Source of the DNA: Nitrosomonas sp. UBA6494
Lineage (GTDB): Bacteria; Pseudomonadota; Gammaproteobacteria; Burkholderiales; Nitrosomonadaceae
Direction: 5' to 3'
Length of the DNA: 15,276 nt
Assembly (NCBI GenBank): GCA_002435335.1
Contig: DJMI01000002.1
Location: 1-15,276 of the forward strand
Below, in pieces: positions 6,981 through 15,253 of the stretch. The notes below the pieces were generated by a model. It did not search any database, was not told the DNA's origin, and saw only the letters and a list, made by a program, of their open reading frames with translations. The translations under genes were made by a program, and so were the position numbers. How positions within the stretch are numbered: position 1 is the first letter of the stretch; each line of letters starts with the position of its first letter.

Positions 6981-7481
6981 CTAATTCCATGGCTTAATTG
7001 GTATTACCGAAATGCTGTTTTTGGGGGAACCTTCGATGATCCGGTCGCTATACGTCAAGTAAACCAAAACATTCCTTTTCGCATCATAAAAACGCACCAC
7101 TTGTAGTGACTTGAACAATAACGAGGTACTTTTTTTGAAGACTTCTTCACCGTTTTCTTTACCGCTCTTGATCTTTTCGGAAAGAACGATCGGGCCGATT
7201 TGGCGGCATGCGAGCGATGCGTCGGAAGTATCTTCTGCGACGCCGACTACGCCACTGACACCACCGGTTTTAGCTCGGCTCAAATAACAGGTTGCACCTG
7301 GAATATCGGGATCGTCGAATGCTTCGATGACAATTTTGTCATTTGCGCCCAGAATCTTGAATTTCGTCGATACACTGCCGATTTCTTCCGCCGATACATT
7401 TTCCACTGGAATCAGTATTGCCAGAAAGATCAACATCACGATAACTGGATTCGTTTTGATTCGATTCAACCGGTTGTGCAT
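6981..7481 (-). CDS. creA: CreA family periplasmic protein
   Basis: This 166-residue secreted protein closely resembles E. coli CreA, whose biochemical role is not established. A signal peptide covers residues 1-31 with a likely cleavage after V-S-A. Family segments include EEIGSVSTKFKILG, VIEAFDDPDIPGATCY, SRAKTGG, AEDTSDASLAC, FKSLQVVRFYDAKRNVL and EGSPKNSIS. Two cysteines, C65 and C92, are at conserved places and could form a periplasmic disulfide. The ATG is supported by GGAGA at 7488-7492, six bases upstream. No creB, creC or creD is nearby, so it is not in the enterobacterial cre arrangement. It follows an unidentified lipoprotein gene by 78 bases and precedes hemA. Confidence 0.92.
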   Translation of the reverse strand: MHNRLNRIKTNPVIVMLIFLAILIPVENVSAEEIGSVSTKFKILGANDKIVIEAFDDPDIPGATCYLSRAKTGGVSGVVGVAEDTSDASLACRQIGPIVLSEKIKSGKENGEEVFKKSTSLLFKSLQVVRFYDAKRNVLVYLTYSDRIIEGSPKNSISVIPIKPWN

Positions 7482-7559
7482 AAATTTTCTCCGTAAAAGA
7501 TTGGACGATTAAATGGCATTGATTGAAATTGCTACGGTAAAGTTTCATTGATGAAGAAA

Positions 7560-8825
7560 TCATTCTTGTTCGCGAATCAGGATATTCAAAGGCACTTGTT
7601 GTGGCGGCGACGGTATGCGATTGAATCCAAGAATCGTCACGCGGTGTGCGGCGCTAAATCCTGGCGCGCCGTCGTGGTCGCGAAGAATGGATGACAAAGA
7701 ATATTCCATCGTGGCGCGCTTAGCATCAAAACGAATATCATGCAGCCAAATTCCCGCACGTTGTACTTTTTGATGCTCGCAATCATTGACGAGTTCCCAC
7801 CCCGTCAACAGAGGAATGGCGTAATCGTAGGACAAATCGGTGATGCGGTAAGTTTGCGTGCGTACGACACCTTCGGAATTTTTGCGACATGGATCGTTTT
7901 TTTCCATCCGTGGATTGAGTGCGAGAAAATCTGCGCGCAATTTTACGCTATGACCGTGTATCAAAGCCGCGCGTGTTTTTGCGTGATACGATTGCGTGGT
8001 GTTTGCTTTAAAAATTGTTTGCGCAACCCACTGCGGCGTACCGTCCAAAGTCGGTAAAGAACCTGTTTGCGACAGATTGTATGCAATTTGTAGCAAACGA
8101 TGATCGACGCGATCTTTCCATTTGCAAGGCACCATCCGCAATTCGCATTCAAAGGAATTGCTAAACTGAAAATCGAATCCCCGAGGAATGGCGGTCATTG
8201 TTTCGTTTCCCCTTAACGTACCCCTATCCCCTTTATATTCCAAGACTGCCACAGCACCTTTATTTTTCGATTGCATCACAGCCGTTTCGATGCCGTCATG
8301 ATCGCCTTCTGTCATGGCGTCAATGGTTGCGGCACGATAACCGAAGGCGCTATAAAAAACGCAAAATTCAAAAGCATCCTTTTGTTCCTGATCGTTCAAT
8401 TTTCCTTGTGCTTCAAATGCTAAAAACGTTGCAGCGTTATTCTTTACCAATTTGCTGCGGGTAATATCCGCGCGCATCGAATGAACCTCGCGGTCATGCT
8501 GTAAGAAACGCAAATCCCAGCCGCTGAGAGCCACGGTACCGTGATCCACATAGTCCGGCATTTCGATCCGTTGCACTATCACTGCCGCTTCCGCACCGTT
8601 ATCCTGTTGAAGACATTTGCTGCCCTCGATCAAAATAAAATTGCCGTGATCTTCAAGAACCGTCTTGTCATTCGATTTAACGGTTAGTTGTTGAAAAAAA
8701 GAAATCGGTTCAGCAGGCTTTTCCGCCAAAACGGCAGGGCGTTCGATTGCCGATTTAGATGCACAAGAAAATAGCAAGCAGATCACAAGGAAAGACAAAA
8801 TAAACCGGAATAGATGGCAGTACAA
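7560..8825 (-). CDS. Unidentified lipoprotein
   Basis: I do not recognise this family. With the start chosen here the protein has 421 residues. It opens with a short charged segment, a long hydrophobic stretch and the lipobox L-F-S-C (18-21), so it should be an envelope lipoprotein. The mature part has several cysteines and looks like a single-copy globular protein without obvious repeats. The frame can be extended to a TTG at 8858, three bases from the rsmA stop. However, a perfect AGGAGG (8832-8837) lies six bases before the TTG at 8825, which also gives a compact signal peptide, so 8825 is preferred. It lies 35 bases after rsmA, probably in the same transcript, and is followed by creA, another exported protein. 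Confidence 0.75.
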   Translation of the reverse strand: MYCHLFRFILSFLVICLLFSCASKSAIERPAVLAEKPAEPISFFQQLTVKSNDKTVLEDHGNFILIEGSKCLQQDNGAEAAVIVQRIEMPDYVDHGTVALSGWDLRFLQHDREVHSMRADITRSKLVKNNAATFLAFEAQGKLNDQEQKDAFEFCVFYSAFGYRAATIDAMTEGDHDGIETAVMQSKNKGAVAVLEYKGDRGTLRGNETMTAIPRGFDFQFSNSFECELRMVPCKWKDRVDHRLLQIAYNLSQTGSLPTLDGTPQWVAQTIFKANTTQSYHAKTRAALIHGHSVKLRADFLALNPRMEKNDPCRKNSEGVVRTQTYRITDLSYDYAIPLLTGWELVNDCEHQKVQRAGIWLHDIRFDAKRATMEYSLSSILRDHDGAPGFSAAHRVTILGFNRIPSPPQQVPLNILIREQE

Positions 8826-8831
8826 GCTTAT

Positions 8832-8837
8832 CCTCCT
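8832..8837 (-). promoter_or_regulatory. Perfect Shine-Dalgarno that fixes the TTG start of the lipoprotein gene
   Basis: AGGAGG on the minus strand is followed by six bases and then TTG at 8825-8823. It lies inside the longer open frame, so it argues for the internal start rather than the TTG at 8858. It is the strongest ribosome-binding site on the minus strand of this window. Confidence 0.75.
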
Positions 8838-8860
8838 GTTTATTGAATACTGTATCAATT

Positions 8861-9625
8861 TTAAGTCAAAAAATTAGCAATTGCGATAAACCTTTCCACC
8901 GCTAAATTTTCCGCTCTGAGACCTGAATCAATATCCAGCGCGGCAAAATCTTGCTGAGTCAAATAGTGCTTCAAGGTGTTGCGTAGCGTTTTACGCCGCT
9001 GTGAGAATGCAGTTGATACTATTTTGGCAAACAATGCATCGTCCAATACCGTTAATTGTGAACGAGACCGTGGATTCATGCGCACAATCGCTGATTCCAC
9101 TTTCGGTGCGGGGCGAAATGCATTAGCTGGAACGTTGAAAACTTGCTCCATATCGAAGCGGTATTGCAGCATCACTGAAAGGCGACTGTAATCCGGTGTC
9201 GACGGAACAGCCACCATGCGATCGACGACTTCCTTTTGCAACATGAAATGCATATCCAAAATCTGCTCGGAAAATTCACTGAGGTGAAACAATAACGGTG
9301 TGGAAATGTTGTAAGGCAGATTGCCAATGATGCGCAACTGGTCGCCCAATGTAGAAAAATCGAATTTAAGCGCATCCGCTGAATGAATCGTCAATTGTTC
9401 GGGATTAAATTCCTGGCGCAATCGTTCGACAATATCACGATCGATTTCGATCGCATGCAAATGATTAAGGATTTGCAACAAAGGGCGTGTCAATGCACCT
9501 AAGCCGGGGCCTATTTCAATCAGGCGATCTGGATGCCGCGGCGCGATTTCTTCAATGATTTCAGCAATAACCGAGGCATCGATCAGAAAATTTTGACCGA
9601 ATCGCTTACGCGGGGTGTGATGCAT
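8861..9625 (-). CDS. rsmA: 16S rRNA (adenine 1518/1519-N6) dimethyltransferase
   Basis: RsmA (KsgA) dimethylates two adjacent adenines near the 3' end of 16S rRNA late in small-subunit assembly, using S-adenosylmethionine. Motifs seen are KRFGQNFL (7-14), EIGPGLGALT (37-46) for SAM binding, the catalytic NLPYNIST (102-109), FRPAPKVESAIVR (170-182) and FSQRRKTLRN (207-216). The 254 residues are close to the usual length, with a slightly short N-terminus. The ATG at 9625 lies inside the end of pdxA, an overlap of 20 bases, and there is little Shine-Dalgarno sequence, so its translation probably depends on pdxA. The order lptD-surA-pdxA-rsmA is widely conserved in proteobacteria. Confidence 0.96.
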   Translation of the reverse strand: MHHTPRKRFGQNFLIDASVIAEIIEEIAPRHPDRLIEIGPGLGALTRPLLQILNHLHAIEIDRDIVERLRQEFNPEQLTIHSADALKFDFSTLGDQLRIIGNLPYNISTPLLFHLSEFSEQILDMHFMLQKEVVDRMVAVPSTPDYSRLSVMLQYRFDMEQVFNVPANAFRPAPKVESAIVRMNPRSRSQLTVLDDALFAKIVSTAFSQRRKTLRNTLKHYLTQQDFAALDIDSGLRAENLAVERFIAIANFLT

Positions 9626-10625
9626 GCGCCAGTTGCAACAGTTGGTTTTGGGCTAGCTGAGTTGCCATATCGATTGCAGCCAACAGGCTTCCGCGATTTG
9701 CGCGGCCTGTACCGGCTAATTCCAGTGCGGTACCATGGTCGACCGAAGTACGGATGATCGGCAATCCAAGCGTAACATTGACTCCGCCGCCAAAGCTCGC
9801 ATGTTTTAGTACGGGTAAACCTTGGTCGTGGTACATGGTAAAAACGCAATCGAATCGTTTCAATTGCTCGGGATTAAATAATGTGTCCGCTGGCAGAGGT
9901 CCTTCCAATTTCATGCCTTCGCTACGCAATTTGTTCAACGCAGGTATGATCACATCGATTTCTTCGCGTCCTAAGTGACCGGATTCGCCAGCATGCGGAT
10001 TCAATCCGGCCACGGCGATGGTTGGGTTTACCAATAAAAAGCGTGTTACCAAATCATGGTGGATGATTCGCAATTTGCTTTCGATGAGATCTCCAGTAAT
10101 CGCTGCTGCAACCTCTCTTAACGGTAAGTGAGTGGTTGCCAACGTGACACGCATGTTGCCACCGACCAACATCATGACGACAGGACTATGTGTCAATTCC
10201 GACAAAAATTCAGTATGGCCTGTAAAAGTGATACCCGCATCGTTGATGACGCCTTTATGCACCGGGGCGGTCACCATGCCATCGAACTGTGCCGATCGGC
10301 AAGCAGTTACGGCGCTTTCAAGGGTGTTCAACACATATTGTGCGTTGAGTGGATTCAACACGCCCGGTTCAGCTTGTTCAGCCAGTGTGCTGTGTATCCA
10401 ATGCAATTTTCCCGGTTGATGCTGAGTAAGTTCGTGCTCAGTTAGATCAATTAACTGCATAGGAAGTCCCAGTTGCCGGGCACGTGATAATAGCAAGTCG
10501 CCATCGGCGATTACCGTCAATTTACAAGCAATCGATCGCTGTGCGATTTGTATGCATAAATCGGGGCCGATTCCGGCAGGTTCGCCGGCAGTCAGCAGCA
10601 AAGATGGCATTACAGCGCGATTCAT
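9606..10625 (-). CDS. pdxA: 4-hydroxythreonine-4-phosphate dehydrogenase
   Basis: PdxA oxidises 4-phosphohydroxy-L-threonine with NAD in the DXP-dependent pathway to pyridoxal 5'-phosphate. With the chosen start the protein has 339 residues. The three metal-binding histidines fall at H166 (ATTHLPL), H211 (GLNPHAGE) and H266 (MYHDQGLP), the same numbers as in E. coli PdxA. GEPAGIGPD, APVHKGVINDAG, FTGHTEF and RTSVDHGTALELAG are also present. The frame could start at an ATG at 10682, but this would add 19 residues not typical of the family and overlap surA by 61 bases. ATG 10625 forms a four-base ATGA overlap with the surA stop and is preferred. A start at 10610 is also possible. Confidence 0.95.
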   Translation of the reverse strand: MNRAVMPSLLLTAGEPAGIGPDLCIQIAQRSIACKLTVIADGDLLLSRARQLGLPMQLIDLTEHELTQHQPGKLHWIHSTLAEQAEPGVLNPLNAQYVLNTLESAVTACRSAQFDGMVTAPVHKGVINDAGITFTGHTEFLSELTHSPVVMMLVGGNMRVTLATTHLPLREVAAAITGDLIESKLRIIHHDLVTRFLLVNPTIAVAGLNPHAGESGHLGREEIDVIIPALNKLRSEGMKLEGPLPADTLFNPEQLKRFDCVFTMYHDQGLPVLKHASFGGGVNVTLGLPIIRTSVDHGTALELAGTGRANRGSLLAAIDMATQLAQNQLLQLAHASHPA

Positions 10626-11953
10626 GGTTCGGCGTCCAAGCGATATTCGATATAGGCTTGATCTCGTAACTGGCGTAACCATTCTTGAATGACTACATCC
10701 GATTTTTTGGTTTGTATCGCGTTACGGGCTGTTTGTCTACGATGATTCGAACTGACATCTTGTGAACGGCGTTCCAGTACTTGAATCAAGTGCCAACCGA
10801 ACTGTGTTTTGATCGGATCACTGATTTGACCGGGAAGTAACGCATTCATGGTTTGTTCGAATTCTGCAACGGTATCTCCCGGCGATAACCATCCTAAATC
10901 TCCCCCCGAAGACGCGCTGGAGTCTTCGGAATAAAGCTTGGCCAGTTCTGCAAAATCTTCGCCATTATTCAATTGTGCTTGGATTTTCTGAATTTTTAAC
11001 TTGGCTTCATTTTCCGAGGTCAATTCATTAATTTTTATCAAGATATGGCGAGAATGCGTCTGATCGATGATCACAGTCGGATCTTCCTGCGCGCGCCGCC
11101 CTAAAAGTTTGAAAATATGAAAGCCGTTCGGGCTTTGTATAATTGGTGTTACATCGCCGGGATTCAATGATTCGAGCATTTTTGCAAATGTCGGCCCCAT
11201 TTGTGTAATCGGGCGCCATTCGATAATGCCGCCGTTACTTGCATCCGCTGCATCGGAATATTCAGTGGCAAGCTGCGAGAAATCGGCGCCTTCACTGAGT
11301 TTTTGCGCTACCATTTCGGCACGCTCGCTTCTTAGCTGTATTTGACTGCTGTCCATGTGTTCGGCCACCAGTATCATGATGTGCGCCAATCGATATTCGT
11401 CCTGACCGCCAGTACCAGCACCAGTCTGCTGCGTTTGCAAATAATTATCCACTTCACCTTCGGTGACATTGACTTGATGTCTGACTTCACGTTCTTTCAA
11501 CCGTGCAATGATCATTTCATCCCGAATTTCTTCACGAAATTTGCTATAACGAATACCGTCGTTTTCAAGAACTGCATGAAATTCCGGCAGTGACAGTTTG
11601 TTATCCGCAGCGATCCGCGCGATCGTTTCGTCCAATTCGCCTTCCGTAATCGACAAACCCACTTCCTGTGCATGTTGGATTTGAATTCTTTTGGTGATCA
11701 CCAATTCCAAAACTTGATTTTCCAGGGTTTGGAAATCCGGCACCGGCAAACCTTGTTGTTGCAGCCGTGCCGCACTCAGTCGAATTGCTTCGTCTAATTC
11801 ATAGCGGGTTATCACATCTTCGTTGACAACGGCTACGATATAGTCGATAGATTGTGGAATCGATGTAGCATAGGCTGATTCTTGCGCTGCAATCGGCACG
11901 GGAATGAAGAAAACGAACAACAGAAAAAAAAGAAAATGGCTTCTTTTATACAT
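10622..11953 (-). CDS. surA: Periplasmic chaperone / peptidyl-prolyl isomerase SurA
   Basis: SurA escorts unfolded outer-membrane proteins, including LptD, across the periplasm. With the ATG at 11953 it has 443 residues. A signal peptide covers about 1-23 (Lys-Arg, then a Phe/Leu-rich core, ending I-A-A before QES). The SurA N-terminal chaperone domain covers about 35-175. Two parvulin domains follow at about 187-285 and 298-396, both with the typical RxxHI start and NGFHIFKLL / FGWHLIQVLE ends. A C-terminal helix completes the fold. An upstream GTG at 11995 lies two bases after the lptD stop and could be used by coupling, but it would give an unusually long region before the hydrophobic core. 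Shine-Dalgarno support is poor for both. It lies directly behind lptD, as in many proteobacteria. Confidence 0.94.
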   Translation of the reverse strand: MYKRSHFLFFLLFVFFIPVPIAAQESAYATSIPQSIDYIVAVVNEDVITRYELDEAIRLSAARLQQQGLPVPDFQTLENQVLELVITKRIQIQHAQEVGLSITEGELDETIARIAADNKLSLPEFHAVLENDGIRYSKFREEIRDEMIIARLKEREVRHQVNVTEGEVDNYLQTQQTGAGTGGQDEYRLAHIMILVAEHMDSSQIQLRSERAEMVAQKLSEGADFSQLATEYSDAADASNGGIIEWRPITQMGPTFAKMLESLNPGDVTPIIQSPNGFHIFKLLGRRAQEDPTVIIDQTHSRHILIKINELTSENEAKLKIQKIQAQLNNGEDFAELAKLYSEDSSASSGGDLGWLSPGDTVAEFEQTMNALLPGQISDPIKTQFGWHLIQVLERRSQDVSSNHRRQTARNAIQTKKSDVVIQEWLRQLRDQAYIEYRLDAEP

Positions 11954-11997
11954 GAAATGAAATTGCCGATTAAATGCAATGTGCGTGCTACACACGA

Positions 11998-14193
11998 TCA
12001 GTAAACGCTGGTATAACCTGGAATGCTTTGCTGTAACACTTGTAGCGGATTGTTGCCCAGTCCCATAAGCCCTTTCAATTCAAGTTGTAAGAAAAAGGCA
12101 GTAGTGGTGGTTTGTGTCGCTGTGGTCAGACGTTGCACAACCATGCGTAATGCCCAGCAGCAGGTGTTGTATTCGATTCCTGCAAGACCAGCCAATAATT
12201 TATCATCTTTCAGCGAGTAATTAACCCGGGTGACGCCATGCCAATTATGGTAAAGCGGCCATTGAAACGAGGTATCCACTTGTTCCAATACATCGCGGGT
12301 AAAGCGGTAACCGAGATTCAGTACTTTTCCAGGTTCAGGATGATAGCTGACCCCGGTACGGAGTTTTTCGATCCAAAGTTTGGATTCATCCATCTGGATA
12401 TTCGAATCGGTGCTGATATCCTTAGTCAAACGACCTGAGATCGCTGCAATAAAGTCCGAGCGGCCGCTGGTTACTTGTGGTGGCAGCAGATGCACCCTGG
12501 GGTCACTAAAGTTGAATTGCTGACCGATGGCAAGACGTAAGTGCTCAATACCGGTGTCTTTTTCAACAAAGCGTGAAGTCAGCGCCAAAGCCATACGATT
12601 GGCGTCATTGATTCGATCCCCGCCGCTGAACCGATTTTCCGTCAGCATTTGCGCGAAACTGAAGTCATTCACTGCGGAATCGAAATTCGGCAAATAACTC
12701 TGATCGCGATACGGGGCGTAAACATAAAACAATCTTGGTTCCAATGTCTGTAAAAAATCCTTGCCGCTAAAATGCAAATGGCGATCAAATGCTACGCCGC
12801 TGTCGAAACTGGCGATTGGGACCGCACGGTTGATATTTTCGCCTTTATCGTCAACCGGTGCCGCCAAATTGTAATGCGTATAGTGCAAACCGAATTTCGG
12901 GGTGATATATCCGTAATCGTTGCGCAGTGGCGCACTCACCGTCGGATGCATAATCAAACGATTACCGTCGACCAGGGTTGGGTGGTAAAAATTAGTCCAA
13001 CTGCTGTTTAATTCAAAATCCAATTTACCAACGTTATATTTGGTTGCATTCATGGAAAAATGCGGTAATCGTTCGTATGGGGATACGAATAATGCCAGTG
13101 GGTCTTGAATGGTTTGATAGCGTTGTGCAAAACCGGTGAAACTGATCATGCCGTCTTTTCCTAATCGTCCGACATAGGATGCGCCGCCTTGCTGCGATAA
13201 GTTGGTTAAGCTGGTTTGCGCCAAGTTGGGGGTCAGTTCGCGGAAGTAACGATCATCCGATACTTGATTGTAATTGATGAATCCCTGCCAGCCTTTCGCC
13301 AAACTTTGCGTATGCGTATATAAAACGCCCCAACGTGTCTGATCTTTATGAATATCATGCGGCAAGATATCGAACAGCAAATGCCCGTTCATATTATTAT
13401 TGCCGATATAACGCATTTCGTTGCTGAGCATAAATCCGCGCTCGGTCATGATACGCGGCGTAACGGTGGCGTCGATGTTCGGTGCAATGTTGAGATAAAC
13501 CGGCAAGCCGACATCGAAACCGGTTCTGACGTTATAACCGGCGACAGGTGCCAATAACCCGGTTTTGCGCTTGCCGCTATAGGAGAAATCTATCCAAGGG
13601 GCGTATAGTATCGGCGTGTCTTTAAAAACTATGCGCGCATGTCTTGCCGTACCGACTTCTTTGTTGTTATCGATTTCCAGTTCACTCGCTTTTACATACC
13701 ATGCAGGATTGATACCTGGGCAAGTCGTATACTGCGCTTCTTTCAATCGATAGTGGTCTTTTCCTTCGAAAAACAGAATCTCGGCTGTTCCTCGCCCCAT
13801 TCCTCCTTTCATCCGGTAGCGCGGTTCTTTTAAGTGCCCTTCATCCGTTTGTAAATTCAGTTCAAGTTGCTTGCCCTTGACAATATCTCGGGGTCTTTCC
13901 AGGCGAATATTGCCTTCTACCTCGGTATCTTCCGTTTGCTGATAATACTTCATACGATCCGCGGTCAGCACTTTGTCGCCATGCGTCAGTTTGACGTCTC
14001 CAGTTGCTTCCACTTCTTGTTTGTAATAACCGGTTATCCGATCAGCCTCAATTTCGATAACCGGTTTTCGTTGTGGAACAACCATGGATTTTCTCTTGCA
14101 CTCGGAAAATGCGGGCTGCTCTTCGCTGTGTGCGGCAAATGGCAAAATCAGCAAAAATAATAAAATGAAAATGTACTGAAAAAGTATCTTCAT
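11998..14193 (-). CDS. lptD: LPS assembly protein LptD
   Basis: LptD is the outer-membrane barrel which, with the lipoprotein LptE, inserts lipopolysaccharide into the outer leaflet. The 731-residue precursor has a signal peptide (about 1-23, ending A-A-H-S before EE). An OstA/LptA-like periplasmic domain covers about 45-140, with VEATGDVKLTHGDKVLTADR as the typical repeat. A long beta-barrel region extends to the C-terminus. Cysteines C32, C158, C678 and C679 match the four that form the two disulfides in E. coli LptD, and the CCW motif is at 678-680. The last residue is Tyr, an aromatic end usual for barrels. It is first of lptD-surA-pdxA-rsmA. The 180 bases upstream hold only a lone TTGACA (14264-14269) without a matching -10 box. 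Confidence 0.96.
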   Translation of the reverse strand: MKILFQYIFILLFLLILPFAAHSEEQPAFSECKRKSMVVPQRKPVIEIEADRITGYYKQEVEATGDVKLTHGDKVLTADRMKYYQQTEDTEVEGNIRLERPRDIVKGKQLELNLQTDEGHLKEPRYRMKGGMGRGTAEILFFEGKDHYRLKEAQYTTCPGINPAWYVKASELEIDNNKEVGTARHARIVFKDTPILYAPWIDFSYSGKRKTGLLAPVAGYNVRTGFDVGLPVYLNIAPNIDATVTPRIMTERGFMLSNEMRYIGNNNMNGHLLFDILPHDIHKDQTRWGVLYTHTQSLAKGWQGFINYNQVSDDRYFRELTPNLAQTSLTNLSQQGGASYVGRLGKDGMISFTGFAQRYQTIQDPLALFVSPYERLPHFSMNATKYNVGKLDFELNSSWTNFYHPTLVDGNRLIMHPTVSAPLRNDYGYITPKFGLHYTHYNLAAPVDDKGENINRAVPIASFDSGVAFDRHLHFSGKDFLQTLEPRLFYVYAPYRDQSYLPNFDSAVNDFSFAQMLTENRFSGGDRINDANRMALALTSRFVEKDTGIEHLRLAIGQQFNFSDPRVHLLPPQVTSGRSDFIAAISGRLTKDISTDSNIQMDESKLWIEKLRTGVSYHPEPGKVLNLGYRFTRDVLEQVDTSFQWPLYHNWHGVTRVNYSLKDDKLLAGLAGIEYNTCCWALRMVVQRLTTATQTTTTAFFLQLELKGLMGLGNNPLQVLQQSIPGYTSVY

Positions 14194-14373
14194 TTCTGAG
14201 CACTACGATTCTTAATTAGCCGCGACAATCTATCAAATCCTTTTTCTGATACTGTTCGTATCTTGTCAATATTTAGCGAATTTATCCAATCAAATTACAA
14301 GCTATTGTACTATTCTCGATACTTCCGATCCAGTCAACAAGAAAGATAAATACTCGGAATCGTTAAATGATTG

Positions 14374-14718
14374 TTATCTTGCCCGAAACATAAAATATAC
14401 CGCACCAACCATACAACAACCAGCCCAAAGGTAATCCAATTTCAAAGGTTCCTTTAAATAGAACCATGCAAATGGAATGAAAACTGTCAGAGTGATGACC
14501 TCTTGAATGATTTTAAGTTGCGCGACGGAGAGTATCGTATACCCGATGCGGTTTGCAGGAACTTGGAGCATATATTCGAAAAATGCGATAGCCCAGCTGA
14601 GTAATGCGGCGATTATCCAAGGTTTATGGTTCAACTCTTTTAAATGCGCGTACCAAGCAAATGTCATAAATACATTGCTCATAGTTAATAACAGAATGGT
14701 ATGTAGAATCTCGCGCAT
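14374..14718 (-). CDS. DUF486 family small membrane protein (DMT-like)
   Basis: This 114-residue integral membrane protein has about four hydrophobic helices, comparable to small members of the drug/metabolite transporter superfamily. Segments typical of DUF486 are seen: LTMSNVFMTFAWYAHLK, WAIAFFEYMLQVPANRIGY, AQLKIIQEVITL and the C-terminal YFMFR. The transported substrate is unknown. The ATG at 14718 matches the usual family N-terminus, but no Shine-Dalgarno precedes it. The start codon instead overlaps a TATAAT-like string, which is probably chance in this AT-rich region. The 180 bases between its stop and lptD contain no convincing terminator, so some read-through into lptD is possible. 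It is divergent from the small membrane protein at 14893. Confidence 0.88.
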   Translation of the reverse strand: MREILHTILLLTMSNVFMTFAWYAHLKELNHKPWIIAALLSWAIAFFEYMLQVPANRIGYTILSVAQLKIIQEVITLTVFIPFAWFYLKEPLKLDYLWAGCCMVGAVYFMFRAR

Positions 14719-14892
14719 TATAAGGTGATAAATGATTGTATATGCTAATTTTATATCGTTATTGGCTGAACTTTATTTTATTTATATTGGCGAAATATGG
14801 AAAAAACAGATGTGAACTTTTTGTGAAGTTATGCATCTAAAGATAACAAAAATTTTATCGTTATTATTTATTCATCAAAAGGGAATTTAATT

Positions 14893-15114
14893 ATGAAGAC
14901 AAATCATATTTTTGTTGTTTCAGCACTTGTTATCAGTGCGACTTTTTTCAGTATCTTGTCAATATTCGATTTGCCGGATTCAGTGGCATCGTGGTTCATC
15001 TCAGATATTATTTTAGGGTTCATTCTATACATCAGTTACTTGGTGATGGCTATGGTATCCCGAGCAAATAAAAACAGAACCGGCATCTATGGTGGCAAGA
15101 AAGTAATCGCATAA
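14893..15114 (+). CDS. Unidentified 73-residue two-helix membrane protein
   Basis: I do not recognise this protein. It has two hydrophobic segments, about residues 5-25 and 33-55, joined by a short acidic turn (F-D-L-P-D). The tail is basic (RANKNR, then GGKK), so by the positive-inside rule both ends probably face the cytoplasm. The ATG has AAGGGA at 14879-14884, eight bases upstream. The strong terminator just downstream and the ribosome-binding site support a real, independently transcribed gene. The 174-base divergent region upstream is very AT-rich and no promoter in it can be named with confidence. No function can be assigned; its position before a tRNA gene gives no clear hint. Confidence 0.7.
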   Translation: MKTNHIFVVSALVISATFFSILSIFDLPDSVASWFISDIILGFILYISYLVMAMVSRANKNRTGIYGGKKVIA

Positions 15115-15134
15115 AACGGCAAGATGTTGTTATC

Positions 15135-15168
15135 AAGGGAGGGTATTTATTACCCTCCCTTTTCTTTT
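15135..15168 (+). terminator. Strong intrinsic terminator after the small membrane protein gene
   Basis: AAGGGAGGGTA at 15135-15145 pairs perfectly with TACCCTCCCTT at 15151-15161 around the five-base loop TTTAT, followed directly by TTCTTTT. The stem is 11 base pairs and G/C-rich, a classical rho-independent terminator. It starts 20 bases after the stop codon and insulates the tRNA promoter downstream. Confidence 0.93.
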
Positions 15169-15207
15169 GCCTGCAGCTCAGTATTATTTTCAACAATCGA
15201 AGTTTCC

Positions 15208-15236
15208 TTTACAAGAAAACAAGGGGTCAGTATAAT
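15208..15236 (+). promoter_or_regulatory. Sigma-70 promoter of the tRNA gene
   Basis: The -35 box TTTACA (15208-15213) and the perfect -10 box TATAAT (15231-15236) are separated by exactly 17 bases. The stretch after the -10 box begins CCCCC, a GC-rich discriminator of the kind found at stable-RNA promoters under stringent control. Transcription should start near 15243, about eleven bases before the tRNA. Confidence 0.88.
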
Positions 15237-15253
15237 CCCCCTTCCTTTGATCA

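Noticed and set aside
7339..7563. A 74-residue minus-strand frame over the start of creA
   Set aside because: It overlaps creA in another frame, while creA has a clear GGAGA and strong family resemblance; the extra frame has no supporting signal.
10626..10682. Longer pdxA start at ATG 10682
   Set aside because: It would add 19 residues not seen in the family and overlap surA by 61 bases. The ATGA start at 10625 also puts the metal-binding histidines at their usual numbers.
13867..14160. Plus-strand frames antisense to lptD, such as this 97-residue one
   Set aside because: lptD is intact with its signal peptide and conserved cysteines on the minus strand. The antisense frames have no ribosome-binding site or recognisable domain.
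14194..14373. A sigma-E type or sigma-70 promoter upstream of lptD
   Set aside because: TTGACA at 14264-14269 (minus strand) is a perfect -35 box, but no -10 box lies at 16-18 bases. A GAAC-like string nearby does not have the proper sigma-E partner. The gap otherwise shows nothing convincing.
14345..14379. Weak GATAA/TTATC inverted repeat at the end of the DUF486 gene as a terminator
   Set aside because: The stem is only five base pairs with a very large loop and no T-run, so it is within chance for AT-rich DNA.
14719..14892. Promoter TTGTGA-N17-TAACAA for the small membrane protein, and a short AACTT/AAGTT inverted repeat nearby
   Set aside because: The -10 match is only three of six and the repeat is five base pairs. 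In such AT-rich sequence neither stands out.
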